A DNA stretch of 64,000 nt from Nostoc carneum NIES-2107 (lineage in GTDB: Bacteria; Cyanobacteriota; Cyanobacteriia; Cyanobacteriales; Nostocaceae): contig AP018180.1 of the NCBI GenBank assembly GCA_002368155.1, forward strand, positions 4,983,007 through 5,047,006, read 5' to 3'. This document shows, piece after piece, positions 1 through 8,480 of this stretch. Numbering within the stretch: the first letter of the stretch is position 1; every line of letters starts with the position of its first letter. The notes under the pieces were generated by a model that worked only from the letters and a program-made list of their open reading frames with translations, searched no databases and had not been told where the DNA came from. Both the position numbers and the translations under genes were made by a program.

Positions 1-416
1 AGTGAAATAGGAAGCCATGCTAGAGGCGGTACAGTTCGCAATACTTGGAATATAGGATCTACGGCATTATAGACTAATTGATTTGCACCAATTAATATTC
101 CCAATGTAATGCCGACAATTGTTGCCAGCGAAAATCCTAAACCAACTCTGCCCAAACTACTGAGAATCTGCCAACCTAAACCTTTATCACTTTCGCCATT
201 ATCAAAAAATGGATTAATGATAAAAGGGTTCCAAGTTTCCGAAACTGTTTCAATTGGCCCCGGTAACTTAAAGTTAGGATTTAAACAAAGTAGTTGCCAA
301 ATCACCAAAAAAATCGCTAATGCTACCAGTGGCGGTACAATTTTTTTCCAGAATAATTTATTAAGCGCCTTTTGAGACTTTTTTCTGTGAATCCGACTAC
401 CAGCAATAGCTGTCAT
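1..416 (-). CDS. nrtB: Nitrate ABC transporter permease NrtB (partial, N-terminal part)
   Basis: Start of the inner-membrane permease of the NrtABCD nitrate/nitrite ABC transporter; the gene runs off the left edge. Translating the minus strand from the ATG at 416 gives about 138 residues: a basic N-terminus (SRIHRKKSQ), a first membrane segment (LVALAIFLVIWQLL), the LPGPIETV stretch usual in NrtB/TauC-type permeases, then a second hydrophobic stretch and the TVPPLAWLPIS segment that begins the permease core. It lies 130 bp downstream of nrtA in the same direction, as in the cyanobacterial nirA-nrtABCD-narB operon. The seen part has no frameshift. Family assignment is secure; nrtB rather than a cyanate or bicarbonate paralogue rests on the neighbours nirA and nrtA. 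Confidence 0.9.
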   Translation of the reverse strand, partial: MTAIAGSRIHRKKSQKALNKLFWKKIVPPLVALAIFLVIWQLLCLNPNFKLPGPIETVSETWNPFIINPFFDNGESDKGLGWQILSSLGRVGLGFSLATIVGITLGILIGANQLVYNAVDPIFQVLRTVPPLAWLPIS

Positions 417-486
417 TTTTTTCTTACTCCTGGGCAGATTTAGTTAATTTCAAAAACAATTTTGTGAAATTTCGTAATTCAAAATT

Positions 487-542
487 ACGAACTACGAATT
501 ACGAATTACGAATTACGAACTACGAATTACGAACTACGAATT
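487..542. repeat. 7-bp tandem repeat (STRR), unit ACGAATT/ACGAACT
   Basis: Eight consecutive heptamers alternating between ACGAATT and ACGAACT fill the nrtA-nrtB spacer. This is the short tandemly repeated repetitive sequence type common between genes of heterocyst-forming cyanobacteria. It is read directly from the sequence; no function is implied. Confidence 0.9.
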
Positions 543-546
543 ACTA

Positions 547-1872
547 TCAAACTTTTTTGATTTTCAAACTGCTGAGATATGCTTCTGGTTTTTCTGGATC
601 AAATTTCACGCCATCAAAGAAAGTCTCAACTCCTCTAGAAGTACTAGTAGGAATCTCCGCATCAGCTACACCAAGTGCTTTAGCTGCTTTTTTCCACAGG
701 TCTTCTTTATTTACCTGATCGACAATTTCCTTGACTTTGGTATCTTTTGGCAGATAGCCCCAGCGAATTTCTTCAGTTAAGAACCAAGTATCATGGCTCT
801 TGTAAGGATAAGAGGCATTATCTGCCCAATACTTCATGCGATCGCCAAAATTTTGCTGTGTGCGACCATCACCGTAGTCAATATTGCCCTTAGCCCGTTC
901 TAAAATATCTGCAGCTGCAACGTTAAAGTATTTGCGATCGGCGCAGATTTTGCACATTTCCTCTTTGTTTTCTGCCTTATCGCACCACTGTTGCGCTTCT
1001 AGAACTGCCATTAACAATGCTTGCGCTGCATTAGGATTTTTATCAACCCACTCTTTCCGCATTGCAAAGGCTTTCTCTGGGTGGTCTTTCCACAACTCAC
1101 CTGTAACGAGGGCTGTATAACCTAATTTTTGGCTCACCAATTGAGCATTCCAAGGTTCTCCCACACAAAAGGCATCAATTGTACCAACTTTCATATTGGC
1201 TACCATTTGTGGTGGTGGTACAGGTTCCAATACCACATCTTGATCGGGATTAATCCCGCCAGCCGCTAGCCAATAGCGCATCCATAAATCATGAGTTCCA
1301 CCAGGGAAAGTCATAGCTACTTTTATGGACTGTTTATCAGCTTTAGCTTTATCCGCAGCAGCTTTCAGCCCTTTACTTTCTAAACCTACTTTCAGGTCTT
1401 TAAGTTTATTAGCCACCGATATAGCCTGACCGTTAGTATTTAAACGCGCCAACAGATACATTGGCACTTTATCGTTAATAGTCATCAGATAAGGCATAGG
1501 GCTGAGGATATGTGCGCCATCAATACCACCACCAGCCGAGCCGATTTTGAGGTTATCGCGGGTAACAGGCCATGATTTTTGCTTGATGACTTCAACATCA
1601 GTCATACCGTACTTAGCAAAGAAACCCTTTTCTTTAGCAATGATCAGAGGTGCAGCATCAGTTAGAGGGATAAATCCTAACTTGGCTTTGGTGGTTTCTA
1701 CTTTTGGTGCATTAGCTACTGTAGAGACGTTAGCCGCAGGTGCAGCCGAAGGTGCGTTATCCCCTGTAGTCGCTGAATTGGAACCATTAGAAGCGCAACC
1801 ATGAGCCAGAATAGAAGCCGCCGCCGCCGCAGTGGAAGTAAAGATAAATTTTCTTCGTGAAAAATTAGTCAT
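547..1872 (-). CDS. nrtA: Nitrate/nitrite-binding lipoprotein NrtA
   Basis: Solute-binding component of the nitrate/nitrite ABC transporter, tethered to the outer face of the cytoplasmic membrane. The 441-residue product starts with a twin-arginine-like SRRKF, a hydrophobic stretch and a lipobox LAHGC (Cys about 26), followed by a low-complexity Ser/Ala/Thr linker to about residue 60. The binding domain begins with KLGFIPLTDAAPLIIAKEKGFF, shows the GGTHDLWMRYWLAAGG segment and the FCVGEPWN motif typical of NrtA/CmpA-type binding proteins. Length matches the family (about 440). It follows nirA by 117 bp and precedes nrtB, so the NtcA promoter upstream of nirA probably drives it. CmpA (bicarbonate) is the closest alternative; the nirA neighbour favours NrtA. 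Confidence 0.93.
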   Translation of the reverse strand: MTNFSRRKFIFTSTAAAAASILAHGCASNGSNSATTGDNAPSAAPAANVSTVANAPKVETTKAKLGFIPLTDAAPLIIAKEKGFFAKYGMTDVEVIKQKSWPVTRDNLKIGSAGGGIDGAHILSPMPYLMTINDKVPMYLLARLNTNGQAISVANKLKDLKVGLESKGLKAAADKAKADKQSIKVAMTFPGGTHDLWMRYWLAAGGINPDQDVVLEPVPPPQMVANMKVGTIDAFCVGEPWNAQLVSQKLGYTALVTGELWKDHPEKAFAMRKEWVDKNPNAAQALLMAVLEAQQWCDKAENKEEMCKICADRKYFNVAAADILERAKGNIDYGDGRTQQNFGDRMKYWADNASYPYKSHDTWFLTEEIRWGYLPKDTKVKEIVDQVNKEDLWKKAAKALGVADAEIPTSTSRGVETFFDGVKFDPEKPEAYLSSLKIKKV

Positions 1873-1936
1873 TGTTTGTTGTTAAGCAGATTTGGTATTT
1901 GGCAAAAGTCAAGGGTCAAAGGTCAAAGGTTTATTA

Positions 1937-1989
1937 CCCAGTCCCCAATCCCTAATCCCCAGTCCCCAATCCCCAGTCCCCAATCCCCA
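1937..1989. repeat. 7-bp tandem repeat (STRR), unit CCCCAGT/CCCCAAT
   Basis: Degenerate heptamers CCCCAGT, CCCCAAT and CCCTAAT fill the nirA-nrtA spacer, next to a second short heptamer run (GTCAAAG, about 1908-1929). The same unit returns in at least five other spacers of the window. Confidence 0.85.
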
Positions 1990-3573
1990 TCAATGAGTCA
2001 CCAATACTTCCTGGCTGAGTTTTGCCCCAAAGTGTTGGATGAGTAAATCTCGCAGTACTGATTGCAAGTCTTCGCAGGGAACGGCTTTAGTAACGCAAGT
2101 TCCTAATTGCGCTTCTTTGCCAACTTTGCCGCCCATATAGATATCTACAGCTTCCACGGTTTTACCGTTTTTGCGGGTTTTAGTACCCATTAAGCCGATG
2201 TCTGCAACCTGAGGTTGTCCGCAGGAGTTAGGACAACCAGTCCAGTGAATCCGCACTGGATGATTTAGAGTTAACTCAGCTTCTAGTGCTTTGATTGTTG
2301 CTAAAGCGCGATTTTTGGTTTCAATCAAGGCAAAGTTGCAGAATTGTGCGCCTGTGCAAGAAACTAGCGATCGCGTCAATAATCCTGGATTGATTGCAAA
2401 CCTTTCTAGTAATGGCTCCGTTAAAAATATTGCCAGTCGAGAATCGGGAATATTGGGGATAATGATGTTTTGTTCGACGGTTAAGCGAACTTCTCCACTG
2501 CCGTAAACACCTGCTAAACGGGATATTTCAAACATATCCCCTGCATATAAGCGACCAACAGGAATGTGTAAACCTACGTAATTTAATCCTGGTTGCTTTT
2601 GTTTATATACACCAATATGGTCGCGTTTTTCCCAGTCGATTTCATCTTTTGGTGCTGCAGGTGATAGTGGCTTACCTAAACGTTGTTCGACCTCTGCACG
2701 GAATTTCTCTAAACCCCATTCGTCAATCAACCACATCAAACGTGATTTCTGACGATTAGCGCGGAAGCCATTGTCACGAAAAACCTCTACAATCGCTCTA
2801 CTTACAGCAACCACATCTTCGGGAGCAACCCAAGCATTCAAGGGAATCGCCGCTTCACAACGTTTCGCAGAAAAGAAGCCACCCACCAACACGTTAAACC
2901 CGAATTTAGGAGATAGGCTGACTTCTTCCCCTGTCCCATCTTTAAATGCTGGTACAAATGCTAAATCGTTGATTTCTGCATGAACAGAATTGTCTCTTCC
3001 GCCGGTAATCGCAATGTTAAATTTGCGTGGGAGGTTGGTAAATTCAGGATTACCTTCACCTTTGTTGGTGATCATATCCTGAATTTGTTGCACCAAATCT
3101 CGCGTGTCAAACAACTCATCCGCATCTAATCCAGCCACGGGATCGCCTGTAATATTGCGGATGTTGTCCATACCTGATTGGATGGTGGTTAAACCAACTG
3201 CATGAAATCTGTTGAAGATATCAGGTAAGTCTTCAATCCTGATCCCGCGCAATTGAATATTCTGCCTCGTGGTAATATCGGCACTGCCATCATCACCATA
3301 ACGCTGCACTACTTCCGCTAACACACGCATCTGATTGCTGGTGAGAATACCGTTCGGTACTCGCATCCGCATCATAAACTTACCTGGCGTGACTGGGCGA
3401 AAAAATACACCCACCCACTTCAGTCGATGGTCGCGGTCTGTTTCATCCATTGCTTCCCAGCCTAGAGAGGCAAATTTTTCGATTTCTTGCTTGATAGCAA
3501 GTCCATCTTTTTCTGCCTTGAATTTCTCAAATTTATTGAGACTGGTTGTAGTGGTAGTTGCTGTGTCTGTCAT
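1990..3573 (-). CDS. nirA: Ferredoxin-nitrite reductase NirA
   Basis: Reduces nitrite to ammonium with six electrons from ferredoxin in the cytoplasm, using siroheme and a 4Fe-4S cluster. The 527-residue product has the duplicated nitrite/sulfite reductase architecture: ferredoxin-like half-domain near residues 60-130 (KFMMRMRVPNG) and a second one near 335-400. The four cluster/siroheme cysteines are visible as C-x5-C (CTGAQFC, about 403-409) and C-x3-C (CPNSC, about 446-450). Length is normal for cyanobacterial NirA (about 510-540). It is the first gene of the nitrate operon and lies about 230 bp behind an NtcA-type promoter. The ATG at 3573 is the only good start before the conserved region. 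Confidence 0.96.
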   Translation of the reverse strand: MTDTATTTTTSLNKFEKFKAEKDGLAIKQEIEKFASLGWEAMDETDRDHRLKWVGVFFRPVTPGKFMMRMRVPNGILTSNQMRVLAEVVQRYGDDGSADITTRQNIQLRGIRIEDLPDIFNRFHAVGLTTIQSGMDNIRNITGDPVAGLDADELFDTRDLVQQIQDMITNKGEGNPEFTNLPRKFNIAITGGRDNSVHAEINDLAFVPAFKDGTGEEVSLSPKFGFNVLVGGFFSAKRCEAAIPLNAWVAPEDVVAVSRAIVEVFRDNGFRANRQKSRLMWLIDEWGLEKFRAEVEQRLGKPLSPAAPKDEIDWEKRDHIGVYKQKQPGLNYVGLHIPVGRLYAGDMFEISRLAGVYGSGEVRLTVEQNIIIPNIPDSRLAIFLTEPLLERFAINPGLLTRSLVSCTGAQFCNFALIETKNRALATIKALEAELTLNHPVRIHWTGCPNSCGQPQVADIGLMGTKTRKNGKTVEAVDIYMGGKVGKEAQLGTCVTKAVPCEDLQSVLRDLLIQHFGAKLSQEVLVTH

Positions 3574-3803
3574 GAACTGACTCTCATTGCAAAGTTTTAA
3601 TCCCGTGAACCTAAGTGAGTTATTTGCCCAACATCAATTAACCCGTAGTGCGATCGCTTCCGCTTCTACTAGGGCAAATGCATTCATAAACTAATATTTG
3701 TGTATTGAGATGATTGCTTCAGAAAGGATATTTCTGTGTATCCATTGTTAGAAATTTATTAAAGCTGTTTGGTAACAAAACTGTAACGATTTACATATTC
3801 TTA

Positions 3804-3845
3804 AGGTTAAAGGCGGTTTTCTGCTAAAATAGTATAAGTTGCTAC
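3804..3845 (-). promoter_or_regulatory. NtcA-activated promoter of the nirA operon
   Basis: A perfect NtcA palindrome GTA-N8-TAC occupies 3832-3845. Reading towards nirA, a -10 hexamer TAACCT (TAN3T form, 3809-3804) lies 22 bp beyond it, exactly the spacing of a class II NtcA promoter, where NtcA replaces the -35 box. Transcription would start near 3797, leaving a leader of about 225 nt before nirA. The match and spacing are seen; activation by NtcA/2-oxoglutarate is known for nirA operons of this group. Confidence 0.88.
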
Positions 3846-3861
3846 AAAAAATCAGTAATAG

Positions 3862-3896
3862 TGCAAAAAATGTATCGCTACTATGCATTTTTTGCA
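3862..3896. promoter_or_regulatory. TGCA-rich inverted repeat upstream of nirA promoter, possible NtcB site
   Basis: Two 11-bp arms (TGCAAAAAATG at 3862-3872 and its exact complement at 3886-3896) lie 16 bp upstream of the NtcA box. The right part also reads TGCA-N5-TGCA (3884-3896), which, as I recall it, resembles the LysR-type recognition element of NtcB, the nitrite-responsive co-activator of nirA. Binding is inferred from position and pattern only. Confidence 0.45.
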
Positions 3897-4169
3897 TTTA
3901 AATTAATTCAGCACTTTTGAATTAGGTAATCTGCCCCTAATACTGAGTTAATGCGATCGCACAATAATTAAGCCGTGGCACTACATCCACAAGCGAAAAT
4001 AGCTTTTTAATTCATTCACAGCAGCAGTTTTAAATCCCTGATTCCGTACCTAAAACTGTCACAAAAGAAATGACAGGGAATATGTCCGCTAGTTTTTGAT
4101 AAAAAACCAAAGTCATGAGGGATGCCCGGTATCCACCGTCATAAATCTTTTGCGTCCCTTAATTTTTTG

Positions 4170-4924
4170 GGCGTTGCATAAATGCGGGATGAATTAGCTA
4201 AATACGGGTATTTCTCCATACTTCAGGTAATGTAGTAACAATTTAATTGATAGCTTAAGCATATCTACAGATTTGGAGTAACATAATGTTTTGCGATGTA
4301 GACGTGCCAGATAATGGCGTAAACGTGTATTTTCTCCTTCTACTCGTGTCATATATGTTTTGCTAATAATATGGTCTCCTGGGTTAATGAAACTAGCGTA
4401 AACAGGCCATCCATCTGTGACGTAAAAATAGCATCCCCAGAGGCTAACAATATTCCATAAAGGTTTAAAGGTTTCTGCACTATGGTCTCCTACAACCCAA
4501 GCCAAAATTCCCCTATTAAAGTGGTCTAACGCCGTCCATATCCAAATTTTGTTTTTTTTGACCGCACAAAAGTTTCTAGTTCATCTAATTCCCCAACGGA
4601 TGGTATTTTATCTGTTGGCGGTGCCTCCGGCAACTTTTCGCCGATTTGTTTTACCCAGTTAATTATCGTCGTGTGATGAATCCCTGTTTGACGTTCAATT
4701 GCTCTAAAGCCTGCACCATTAACGTATGCTTTTAAGCATTCTACTTTCTTCTCATCTGAGTATCCTTTTGGTGGGCTGTAGATATCAATGAATTGGCGAT
4801 CGCAATTAGTACAGATGTGATTCTGTTTACCTCGTCGCCAGCCATTTTTCGTAATCTCAGTAGAGCCGCAGTATGGACAATTCACAGTAGCGCACCTAAA
4901 TTCATCCCTCTATTATGCAACGCC
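4170..4924 (-). mobile_element. IS1-family insertion sequence, complete, with terminal repeats and target duplication
   Basis: A 755-bp element bounded by imperfect inverted repeats that begin GGCGTTGCATAA (left 4170 onward; right arm ends at 4924) and continue to GGGATGAATT. It is flanked by a perfect 8-bp direct repeat ATTTTTTG (4162-4169 and 4925-4932), as expected for an IS1-type target duplication. Size, end structure and the two-frame transposase agree. The clean duplication suggests a fairly recent insertion. Confidence 0.93.
4194..4885 (-). CDS. IS1-family transposase, InsA + InsB joined by programmed -1 frameshift
   Basis: Catalyses movement of the surrounding element. The first frame (4885 to 4526, 119 aa) is the InsA-like DNA-binding part: zinc-ribbon CPYC...CTNC at the N-terminus and a helix-turn-helix (FRAIERQTGIHHTTIINWV). 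The second frame ends at 4194 and carries the catalytic DDE-type residues (WTALDHF, VTDGWPVY, RVEGENTR). The two frames overlap at a slippery A8C run (plus positions 4551-4559); a -1 slip there reads KNKIWIWTALDHF into InsB, the classical IS1 arrangement. Both frames are otherwise open, so the element may be active. Confidence 0.92.
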
Positions 4925-5215
4925 ATTTTTTGCCTGCATCATATCCTACTTCTTGACTCACCATTGCAGCACTTTTGACGCTTTGACTGTCGATAATCGC
5001 CTCCAACGCACACCGATGACCTTGGCTTTCAATCCGAGACCATCAAGGCAGACTGTCATGCATACGCAACCATGTTCCATATGCAGCGCCAGTTGCGGAA
5101 ATATGTGTACACAGTCTGCCACAGAGGAAAATCACCCAGCATTGCTCGCCATCTGACTTCTATTATCTATTCACAGGTTATACTGAGAGAGCTTTTTTAC
5201 ACCCTTTCTGACTTT

Positions 5216-6052
5216 TCAAACATCCTCTAATTCATTCCTTTTCAATATCCTATTTTGTATGCGTTGAATAACTGTTGATTCTTCAGGCGATAAACCATCA
5301 AATAACATTTCATATATTAATGGCAAACCTAACTCTAATTCTTCTAAAAGTTGACGTTGCATAAATACATCCTGAGGTTTACCTTCTAAAACTAGCCGCC
5401 CTTTATCCATCACAAAAACCCAATCTGCCCAGCGGTAAACTAAATCTAAATCGTGGGTTGCCATTAATAAAGTAGTTCCGGCTTGATGAATTTTTTTCAA
5501 CGTTGCCATTAAGTTGCGAGTATGTTTAACATCTAAATATGCAGTTGGCTCATCTAATACTAATAGTTCTGGTTGCAGCACCATAACATCTGCTAGAGAA
5601 ACTCGCCTTTTTTGTCCTAAACTGAGATGATGCACTGGTTTTTCTGCTAAAGATGTTAAGCCAAATTCAACTAAGGCTTGCTCAACTCTTGATTGAATTT
5701 CTGATGTCGGCAAACCTAAATTACATAAACCATAGGAAATATCTTCTTCCACAGTAGCCGCTACTAATTGTTGCTCTGGATCTTGAAATATTAAGCCAAC
5801 TTTTTGCCTTAAATTACTGAGATAATGACTGTTATAATTAAAGGCTTCACCACGCCAGCGTACATTTCCAGAGTTAGGTTTATATAAACCATTAGCTAAT
5901 AAAAATAGCGTAGTCTTACCACAACCGTTTTGACCAATTAATGCACATTTTTTGTGTTTAGGTACTCTGAGAGTTAAACCATTGAGAGCCGATTGCTGTG
6001 AGCCTAAATATTTATAATATACTTGCTCAAATTCGAGTAAATATTCCTGCAT
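5216..6052 (-). CDS. cbiO: Cobalt ECF transporter ATPase CbiO
   Basis: ATP-hydrolysing subunit of the energy-coupling-factor cobalt importer, on the cytoplasmic side of the membrane. The 278-residue ABC protein shows Walker A GQNGCGKTT (about 40-48), Q-loop QDPEQQL, signature LSLGQ, Walker B ELLVLDEP and switch histidine in ATHD, all intact. It is the last gene of cbiMNQO and overlaps cbiQ by 26 bp, implying translational coupling. The cobalamin riboswitch upstream of cbiM points to cobalt rather than nickel as the substrate. Confidence 0.93.
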   Translation of the reverse strand: MQEYLLEFEQVYYKYLGSQQSALNGLTLRVPKHKKCALIGQNGCGKTTLFLLANGLYKPNSGNVRWRGEAFNYNSHYLSNLRQKVGLIFQDPEQQLVAATVEEDISYGLCNLGLPTSEIQSRVEQALVEFGLTSLAEKPVHHLSLGQKRRVSLADVMVLQPELLVLDEPTAYLDVKHTRNLMATLKKIHQAGTTLLMATHDLDLVYRWADWVFVMDKGRLVLEGKPQDVFMQRQLLEELELGLPLIYEMLFDGLSPEESTVIQRIQNRILKRNELEDV

Positions 6053-6839
6053 CTTGAGACAATTGTAATGCGATTAATAATGCACAGCCAAAAATTGCTT
6101 CTATGATATATCGCGGTTGTGGACGATAGCGATGAGGATGCCATACTCGGAATTCATCTTTAAATCCACGTGCTGCTAATCCTAAAGAGAATTGATTATA
6201 TTGTTGTAGAGTTCGTTGTAATAATTGCCCAATCAGTAATGCTAAACTTTTCATACTAATGCGCCAAGTCCGGTAGCCATCACGAGATTGTTGAGCAGTC
6301 CACAACTCATTAGCTGTTCTTAACAGAATAAAAATAAACCGATACATCAGTAGCAAAAGTTCTGTCAAAAGCACAGGACATCCAATGCGGCGCAAAGTTT
6401 GTAATATTTCTGTAAAAGGAACAGTTAACATTAAGAAATATAGGCAAGAAATAGAAGCTAATGCTCTGGTGAAAATTGCTAATGCTTGTTGGCTACCACT
6501 GCGGCTAATGTAGATATAATATTGTCCCAATGTTAATCCTAACCATGAATCTGGTAATACACTAGCTAAATCTGCAATAGAGGTGCTATTGAGTATCAGT
6601 GCTGGTAAGCTGGTTAACCAAAAAAAACTGGCGACTATTAATAATTTTAAGTAAATACCACCAGGGATTTTAGCGTAAATAACTATCCAAATACCCATCC
6701 ACAAAGCAATGAGAATTTGTCCTAATGGATGGGTAAAAAGGGAGATAACAAGAGTAGCGATCGCAAAAATTATTTTATGTTCTGGTGGTATATGTCTGAG
6801 TCGGTTGGTGTAGGCTAAACTGTCTAGTTGCAGCGTCAT
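6027..6839 (-). CDS. cbiQ: Cobalt ECF transporter transmembrane protein CbiQ
   Basis: T-component of the ECF cobalt transporter, coupling CbiO to the substrate-binding CbiM/CbiN. The 270-residue protein has several membrane segments (IIFAIATLVISLF, LLIVASFFWLTSLPALIL, the LLLMYRFIFILL region) and the cytoplasmic coupling region with the ARG motif (LGLAARGFKDEF, about 220-230). Length is normal. It overlaps cbiN by 4 bp (ATGA) and cbiO by 26 bp, so the operon is tightly packed. Confidence 0.92.
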   Translation of the reverse strand: MTLQLDSLAYTNRLRHIPPEHKIIFAIATLVISLFTHPLGQILIALWMGIWIVIYAKIPGGIYLKLLIVASFFWLTSLPALILNSTSIADLASVLPDSWLGLTLGQYYIYISRSGSQQALAIFTRALASISCLYFLMLTVPFTEILQTLRRIGCPVLLTELLLLMYRFIFILLRTANELWTAQQSRDGYRTWRISMKSLALLIGQLLQRTLQQYNQFSLGLAARGFKDEFRVWHPHRYRPQPRYIIEAIFGCALLIALQLSQDAGIFTRI

Positions 6840-7138
6840 TCTTGATCTCTTTGCTGTTGCGAACGTCCTCTATATAAGCCAATAGCGTAACCAATAACTC
6901 CCGCACCTAAAGCTGCTTGGGATGCAAATAATAAACTTTCTATTTCTTTACTAGGGGGTTGAAATAAGGGTTGAAACCAAGGTTCATATCCTGGTTTTAC
7001 TTGACTAATGGCCTTTTGAGCTTCGCCATCAGCACCACCGAATTCGGCATCGCGTGCTAGTATTAACGGCGCAATTGCTAAACCAATCACTGCAAGCACC
7101 AATAACCAGTTATGCCATCCCTTATGAGACTGTTTCAT
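6836..7138 (-). CDS. cbiN: Cobalt transport protein CbiN
   Basis: Small accessory subunit that with CbiM forms the metal-binding S-unit of the ECF cobalt transporter. The 100-residue protein has an N-terminal membrane helix ([18 protein letters not shown]), an extracytoplasmic loop with the FGGADGEAQ and YEPWFQPLF motifs typical of CbiN, and a second helix ([16 protein letters not shown]). It overlaps cbiM by 17 bp and cbiQ by 4 bp. Confidence 0.93.
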   Translation of the reverse strand: MKQSHKGWHNWLLVLAVIGLAIAPLILARDAEFGGADGEAQKAISQVKPGYEPWFQPLFQPPSKEIESLLFASQAALGAGVIGYAIGLYRGRSQQQRDQE

Positions 7139-7901
7139 TAGTTTGGGGTTCCTGTTTAATTAATTTCAATAATTCTAATTCTTGAGGATTGTATGATTGT
7201 AGCCAGTTCCACACTAGGACTGTCAGCAAACCCTCACTAATTGCCAAGGGTACTTGAGTAATCGCAAAAATTCCCGCGAACTTGATAAATGAAGCAATAA
7301 AGCCACCCACAGGTGCAGGAAAAGCTAGAGCTAGTTGGAAAGAAGTAATAATGTAAGTGAGTAAGTCTGCTAAAGCGGCTGCTAAAAATATGGCGATTCT
7401 TTGTTTACCAGTTAGCCGCATTGTCAGTTGATATACCCAGTAAGCTGCAAATGGCCCTGCGATCGCCATTGAAAAAGCATTTGCTCCCAATGTTGTCAAA
7501 CCGCCATGTGCAAGTAACAAAGCTTGAAATAGCAGCACCAAGCTACCTAAAACTGACATCGCCAAAGGGCCAAATAAGACTGCGCCTAACCCTGTGCCTG
7601 TAGGATGGGAACAGCTACCTGTAACAGAAGGCAGTTTTAAAGCTGATAACACAAATGTAAAAGCCCCTGCTAACCCTAAGAGTAATTTCAGCTGCGGGTT
7701 AGCTTGTGTAATCCGAGTTAGCGATCGCAATCCTAAAACAAAAAATGGTAAGGCGACTACCCACCAAAAAATTGCCCACTGCACTGGTAAAAAGCCTTCC
7801 ATAATGTGCATCGCATAGGCAGGTTTGGGTAAGCCTACTATAAAGTACAAGCTGCCTAATGCTAATAAAACTAAATGTAGCTTAACGCGATTTTTTCTCA
7901 T
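7122..7901 (-). CDS. cbiM: Cobalt ECF transporter substrate-capture protein CbiM
   Basis: Membrane protein that binds Co(II) for import. The 259-residue product carries a cleavable leader ending near AYA, after which the mature protein would begin MHIMEGFLP, the family's metal-binding N-terminus (His at position 2 of the mature chain). Six or seven hydrophobic segments follow, with the [13 protein letters not shown] and [11 protein letters not shown] motifs of CbiM. First gene of cbiMNQO; about 380 nt downstream of a cobalamin riboswitch on the same strand, so it should be repressed when B12 is plentiful. Confidence 0.94.
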   Translation of the reverse strand: MRKNRVKLHLVLLALGSLYFIVGLPKPAYAMHIMEGFLPVQWAIFWWVVALPFFVLGLRSLTRITQANPQLKLLLGLAGAFTFVLSALKLPSVTGSCSHPTGTGLGAVLFGPLAMSVLGSLVLLFQALLLAHGGLTTLGANAFSMAIAGPFAAYWVYQLTMRLTGKQRIAIFLAAALADLLTYIITSFQLALAFPAPVGGFIASFIKFAGIFAITQVPLAISEGLLTVLVWNWLQSYNPQELELLKLIKQEPQTNETVS

Positions 7902-8282
7902 TTTGATGTTTCAGCAGAGTTCAAATAGTATCCAAATTCTTACTAATTAGCTAGAGCAACTAGATTTATGCCACATAAATCTAGTTGGTAGCAGTACAAC
8001 TTTACATTAGTCAAAATTGCCACATAGTTATACTTGCTACACAGCTATAGGCTTCTTGATACTTTTGGTATTTAGCTACTGATAAAAGCTGGCTCAATTT
8101 TTTTAATAAATCCATAGTTGTTAAGTAATACAGTGTAGGCAATCAAAATTCGTTGAGCGATCGCTACTCTGGTATTTAACAAACAATATCCGCCGCTTTG
8201 TTGGCAGATCTGGATAAATTATTTGCAACAATACTAAATAAGACCGCATCTGTACCTCGCAGATGTGTTTCCACAATAACTA
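7902..8282 (-). other. Leader between cobalamin riboswitch and cbiM
   Basis: About 380 nt of AT-rich sequence that would be transcribed between the aptamer and cbiM. It includes a short stem (CATCTG ... CAGATG, about 8246-8264) just past the aptamer that could be part of an expression platform, but no clear U-tract follows it. A 34-codon open frame (8115 to 8011) has no visible support. Confidence 0.4.
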
Positions 8283-8397
8283 ATAGGCGGGCATTCTGAC
8301 TTACTCAATAAGAGATTACAGCTGCGGGACAGCGCCGGATTTACACCGAACTTTCCCCCTTACGTCTGATGGGTGCTATTCATCAGAACCCATTAAA
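8283..8397 (-). promoter_or_regulatory. Cobalamin (B12) riboswitch aptamer
   Basis: On the minus strand the conserved core is directly readable: GGGAA...GGTGTAAATCCGGC (8356-8335 region), GCTGTCCCGC (8332-8322 region) and the terminal B12-box-like GTCAGAATGCCCGCC (8302-8285 region), with a P-stem hairpin (GGGTTCTGATGA ... CATCAGA) at the 5' side. Order and spacing fit the adenosylcobalamin-riboswitch class. It precedes cbiMNQO, the expected target for B12-repressed cobalt uptake. Confidence 0.92.
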
Positions 8398-8430
8398 TTA
8401 AGACAAAGTATATCATTAGGGAATCATTAA

Positions 8431-8457
8431 TAATTCGTAATTCGTAATTCGTAATTA
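8431..8457. repeat. 7-bp tandem repeat (STRR), unit TAATTCG
   Basis: Nearly four copies of TAATTCG between the riboswitch promoter side and the DUF6464 gene; the same unit family (reverse complement ACGAATTA) occurs near 490, 14450 and 39470. Confidence 0.85.
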
Positions 8458-8480
8458 AAAATTAGAAATCTTATATATAT

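Larger units (their letters stand above)
4080..5157 (-). pseudogene. Decayed IS5-family (IS1031/IS427-like) transposase, split by an IS1 element
   Basis: Minus-strand translation in shifting frames gives transposase stretches: RWRAMLGDFPLWQTVYTYFRNWR (quoted in part, near 5155-5085), GTWLRMHDSL, ALEAIIDSQSVKSAAM, then EVGYDAGKK up to about 4930. The reading continues on the far side of the IS1 insertion as KGRKRFMTVDT (near 4155-4125) and perhaps FYQKLADIFP (near 4100). The N-terminal start and the C-terminal DDE part are missing and several frameshifts are present, so it is dead. The motifs GYDAGKKIKGRKR and IDSQSVK are typical of IS5-family transposases. The edges are approximate because decay hides them. 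Confidence 0.75.

Noticed and set aside
8011-8115. 34-codon open frame (minus strand) between the cobalamin riboswitch and cbiM
   Set aside because: No ribosome site, no known family, and short frames of this size are expected by chance in AT-rich leader sequence.
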